From Candidatus Symbiothrix sp. (GTDB taxonomy: Bacteria; Bacteroidota; Bacteroidia; Bacteroidales; Azobacteroidaceae), in contig JAISXN010000121.1 in NCBI GenBank assembly GCA_031270525.1, positions 1-9,421 on the forward strand: a stretch of 9,421 bases of DNA, given 5' to 3'. The notes beneath the pieces were generated by a model. That model was not told the origin of the DNA and searched no databases. It was given only the letters and a program-made list of their open reading frames with translations. The translations under genes were made by a program, and so were the position numbers. The first letter of the stretch is position 1; every line of letters starts with the position of its first letter. Below, one piece after another: positions 7,296 to 9,421 of this stretch.

Positions 7296-8588
7296 ATGAA
7301 TAGAAGAGATTTCCTGAAAAATGTAGGAATTACAGGCAGTGGCGTCATGCTTGCTGCAACGCCATGGCTATCTGCTTTTTCGGAAAAGAAGCAGACAGTA
7401 GGAGAAAAAGCCCGGTTGGGGATTATCGGTCCCGGTTCCCGGGGACAGATTTTGATGAGTTTCCTATGTCAGAATCCTAAAGCCGAAATTACGGCTATTT
7501 GCGATATTTACCAACCGTCCATTGATGCGGCTTTGCAATTGGCGCCCAAAGCCAAGGTATATAGGGATTATCGTAAGTTACTCGAAGACAAAGATGTAGA
7601 AGCAGTTATAATTGCAACGCCCCTTGATACGCATTTTCAAATCGCGATGGATACTTTCGACGCAGGAAAACATGTTTTTTGCGAAAAATCTATCGGATAC
7701 GATATTGACCAGTGTTTCAAAATGTACAATAAACACAAGGAAACCGGATTGGTTTTTTTCGCGGGACAGCAACGTCTTTTCGATCCGCGTTATATCAAAG
7801 CGATGGAAATGATTCATTCGGGTGTTTTCGGTGATATAGAAGGTATCCGTACTTTCTGGTTCCGCAACGGCGACTGGCGGCGACCGGTACCATCTCCCGA
7901 ATTGGAACGGCAAATTAACTGGCGTTTGTACCGCGAACATTCCAAAGGTTTGATGACCGAACTGGCTTGTCACCAACTGCAAATCGGAACTTGGGCGTTG
8001 CGCCGTCTGCCCGATACCGTGATGGGACACGGAGCTATTACTTTCTGGAAGGACGGTCGCGAAGTGTATGACAATGTCAGTTGTATCTATATTGTTGATA
8101 ATGGTGTAAAAATCAATTTCGATTCTGTGATTTCCAACAAGTTTTACGGATTGGAAGAACAAATCCTGGGACATTTAGGAACGATCGAACCGGAAAAGGG
8201 TAAATATTATTTCGAAGAAGTTGCTCCTGCACCCGGAATTCTGCAAATGGTAACGGAAATTGAGCAAAATCTTTTCGATACTTTGCCTTTTGCCGGAACG
8301 AGTTGGGCGCCCGAAACCGCTCAACCAAACAAAGGTGAATACATTACCGGCAAACGTCCCGACGGCGACGGCACCGATTTGTTAAGTGCTGCTTTCGCAG
8401 AAGCGGTTATTACACGCAAACAACCTGAAAACATCGCTGAAGAGTGTTATTATGCCAGCGCACTCGCACTTTGGGGCGACATGGCTTTGCAGGAAGGTCG
8501 TATGCTGACTTTTCCCGATGAATATAAACTTGATTACCTGAATCATAGCAGAAAACCGCTCATCGAAAAAGAGGAGGAAAAAGTATGA
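7296..8588 (+). CDS. Tat-exported Gfo/Idh/MocA-family oxidoreductase
   Basis: This is an NAD(P)-dependent sugar-type oxidoreductase of 430 residues, probably acting in the periplasm. The N-terminus NRRDFLKN (R3, R4) followed by a mild hydrophobic stretch to about residue 28 is a twin-arginine signal, which implies export of the folded, cofactor-loaded enzyme. The Rossmann domain has LGIIGPGSRG (41-50) and an acidic residue after strand 2 (ICD, D70), which favours NAD over NADP. The usual EKP motif reads EKS (130-132), keeping the catalytic-type lysine K131. The C-terminal substrate domain contains KGLMTELACHQ (217-227), with H226 as the likely active-site histidine. The substrate cannot be read from sequence; the family includes dehydrogenases and the NAD-dependent GH109 glycosidases, but I see no specific GH109 match. 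The stop overlaps the next start (ATGA), so it leads an operon. Confidence 0.85.
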   Translation: MNRRDFLKNVGITGSGVMLAATPWLSAFSEKKQTVGEKARLGIIGPGSRGQILMSFLCQNPKAEITAICDIYQPSIDAALQLAPKAKVYRDYRKLLEDKDVEAVIIATPLDTHFQIAMDTFDAGKHVFCEKSIGYDIDQCFKMYNKHKETGLVFFAGQQRLFDPRYIKAMEMIHSGVFGDIEGIRTFWFRNGDWRRPVPSPELERQINWRLYREHSKGLMTELACHQLQIGTWALRRLPDTVMGHGAITFWKDGREVYDNVSCIYIVDNGVKINFDSVISNKFYGLEEQILGHLGTIEPEKGKYYFEEVAPAPGILQMVTEIEQNLFDTLPFAGTSWAPETAQPNKGEYITGKRPDGDGTDLLSAAFAEAVITRKQPENIAEECYYASALALWGDMALQEGRMLTFPDEYKLDYLNHSRKPLIEKEEEKV

Positions 8589-8818
8589 AAGATACAGTGA
8601 TTACCGTAAAAAGAAAGAAAATGGAGATTATCACGCTGATAGTCTGTTTCATCTCCGCCAATTTGATAAACTTGTACGCAATCGTTCGCTATAAAACTTC
8701 CTATACCGAATTGTTTTTTATGCTGGGATATGTGCTTATTCTGACCGCCGCATTGTACATTCTTTGGACGGTAATTCGCCTTATTTTTTATGCAATCAAG
8801 CGTCCGAAGCATATATAA
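8585..8818 (+). CDS. small two-helix membrane protein, function unknown
   Basis: This is a 77-residue protein with a basic N-terminus (VKRKK), then two hydrophobic helices, about 15-34 (ITLIVCFISANLINLYAIV) and about 44-69 (LFFMLGYVLILTAALYILW onward). It ends in the basic tail KRPKH. The positive-inside rule suggests both termini are cytoplasmic. It overlaps the oxidoreductase by 4 bases (ATGA) and the ApbE-like gene by about 29. I recognise no named family. The coupling suggests it works with, or anchors, the neighbouring envelope redox proteins, which is inference. Confidence 0.75.
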   Translation: MKDTVITVKRKKMEIITLIVCFISANLINLYAIVRYKTSYTELFFMLGYVLILTAALYILWTVIRLIFYAIKRPKHI

Positions 8819-9421
8819 CAAAGGCTTGTTATACAGTTGGTTTGCAGCAATGCATACGCGCGTTGATATTTTGCTTTACGGCAAACCGGAAGAAGAATTA
8901 CGTTGTGTTATCGCTGTCATTTTCGATGCATTGCACCAATTGGAAATGACGGCTAATTTTTTTGAACCTTCTTCCGAATTGGGACAGTTAAATCAAACAG
9001 CTCATCTTAAACCGATTGCCGTTAGTCCCGAATTATTCCGTATGATTTCATTATGCCGGATTTATCATGAAAAGACCGAAGGTCGTTTCGACATCGCCAT
9101 TCGCTCCGACCGTTACGATTCCCAAACTTTTCAATCGCTCATCCTCGACGAAACCCATTCAACGGTTTATTTTGCAAAACAGGGACTCCGCCTCGACTTA
9201 TCCGGTTTCTTAAAAGGTTATGCCTTGGACAGAGTAAAGGAAATACTGCAAACCCATTCGATAGAGAATACCTTAGTCAATATAGGCAACAGTTCGATAA
9301 CGGCAATCGGCAATCACCCCAACGGCGAAGGCTGGAAAGTAACCGTAGCCTCAACAAAGAAAGAATATCTTCTTAAAAACGAATGTCTTACTACTTCCGG
9401 AAATGATTCTCCCGGACGCAG
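8790..9421 (+). CDS. ApbE-like FAD:protein FMN transferase, 3' partial
   Basis: ApbE enzymes transfer FMN from FAD to Thr or Ser of target proteins in the envelope. This frame is open from the ATG at 8790 to the window end (210 residues, no stop). I chose 8790 because MHTRVDI (residue 21 on, ATG at 8850) aligns with the internal MGT motif of ApbE proteins, so 8850 is probably too late. A TTG at 8826 is another possibility. Visible family motifs are FFEPSSELGQLNQTA (57-71, the S-E-L-x-x-LN block), TEGRFDIAI (96-104), LDLSGFLKGYALDRV (135-149), NTLVNIGNSSITAIG (160-174) and TTSGND (201-206). Several hallmarks are altered: MHT for MGT, FDIA for FDPT, and IGNSS where a Gly-Gly is usual. Activity is therefore uncertain. 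No clear signal peptide is seen in the first 20 residues. It overlaps the preceding membrane-protein gene. Confidence 0.78.
   Translation, partial: MQSSVRSIYNKGLLYSWFAAMHTRVDILLYGKPEEELRCVIAVIFDALHQLEMTANFFEPSSELGQLNQTAHLKPIAVSPELFRMISLCRIYHEKTEGRFDIAIRSDRYDSQTFQSLILDETHSTVYFAKQGLRLDLSGFLKGYALDRVKEILQTHSIENTLVNIGNSSITAIGNHPNGEGWKVTVASTKKEYLLKNECLTTSGNDSPGR

Noticed and set aside
7578..8174. Minus-strand open frame of 198 codons inside the oxidoreductase gene
   Set aside because: It is antisense to a clear protein family, with no recognisable motif or start context; it is best explained by codon bias of the real gene.

Overview
The window looks like the chromosome of a member of the Bacteroidetes, probably order Bacteroidales. 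The evidence is AT-rich intergenic DNA, Bacteroidetes-type promoters (TAnnTTTGC at -7, with a TTTG element near -33 at one of them), no strong Shine-Dalgarno sequences, and the gene order parE - coaD - S41 peptidase, which I recall as typical of this group. All genes are on the + strand. The genus cannot be fixed from the sequence.

Positions 1-5333 form one tight operon: a two-domain GNAT-fold protein, topoisomerase IV subunit B (parE), phosphopantetheine adenylyltransferase (coaD) and a C-terminal processing protease of family S41, probably a lipoprotein. The first three genes overlap by 4 and 8 bases, and the protease starts 10 bases after coaD. A -7 element at 16-24 probably drives the block. 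The enzymes serve chromosome decatenation, coenzyme A synthesis and envelope proteolysis.

Positions 5334-7295 are the accessory part. A gene for an AAA-type ATPase fused to a C-terminal PD-(D/E)xK nuclease-like domain (5576-6991) lies between two unusual repeat structures. Upstream are four 53-bp tandem units with exact 53-bp spacing. They form hairpins and cross-pair with each other, and the last unit carries the ATPase gene's own promoter. Downstream is a 49-bp inverted repeat (46 of 49 bases paired) made of CACGGAG words spaced 10-14-10. This part is the best candidate for something not well described.

Positions 7296-9421 hold a second co-transcribed group with its own -7 element: a Tat-exported Gfo/Idh/MocA-family oxidoreductase, a 77-residue two-helix membrane protein, and the first part of a divergent ApbE-like FAD:protein FMN transferase that runs off the window. 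The overlaps (4 and about 29 bases) suggest the three are made together, perhaps as an envelope redox module. Their substrate is unknown.
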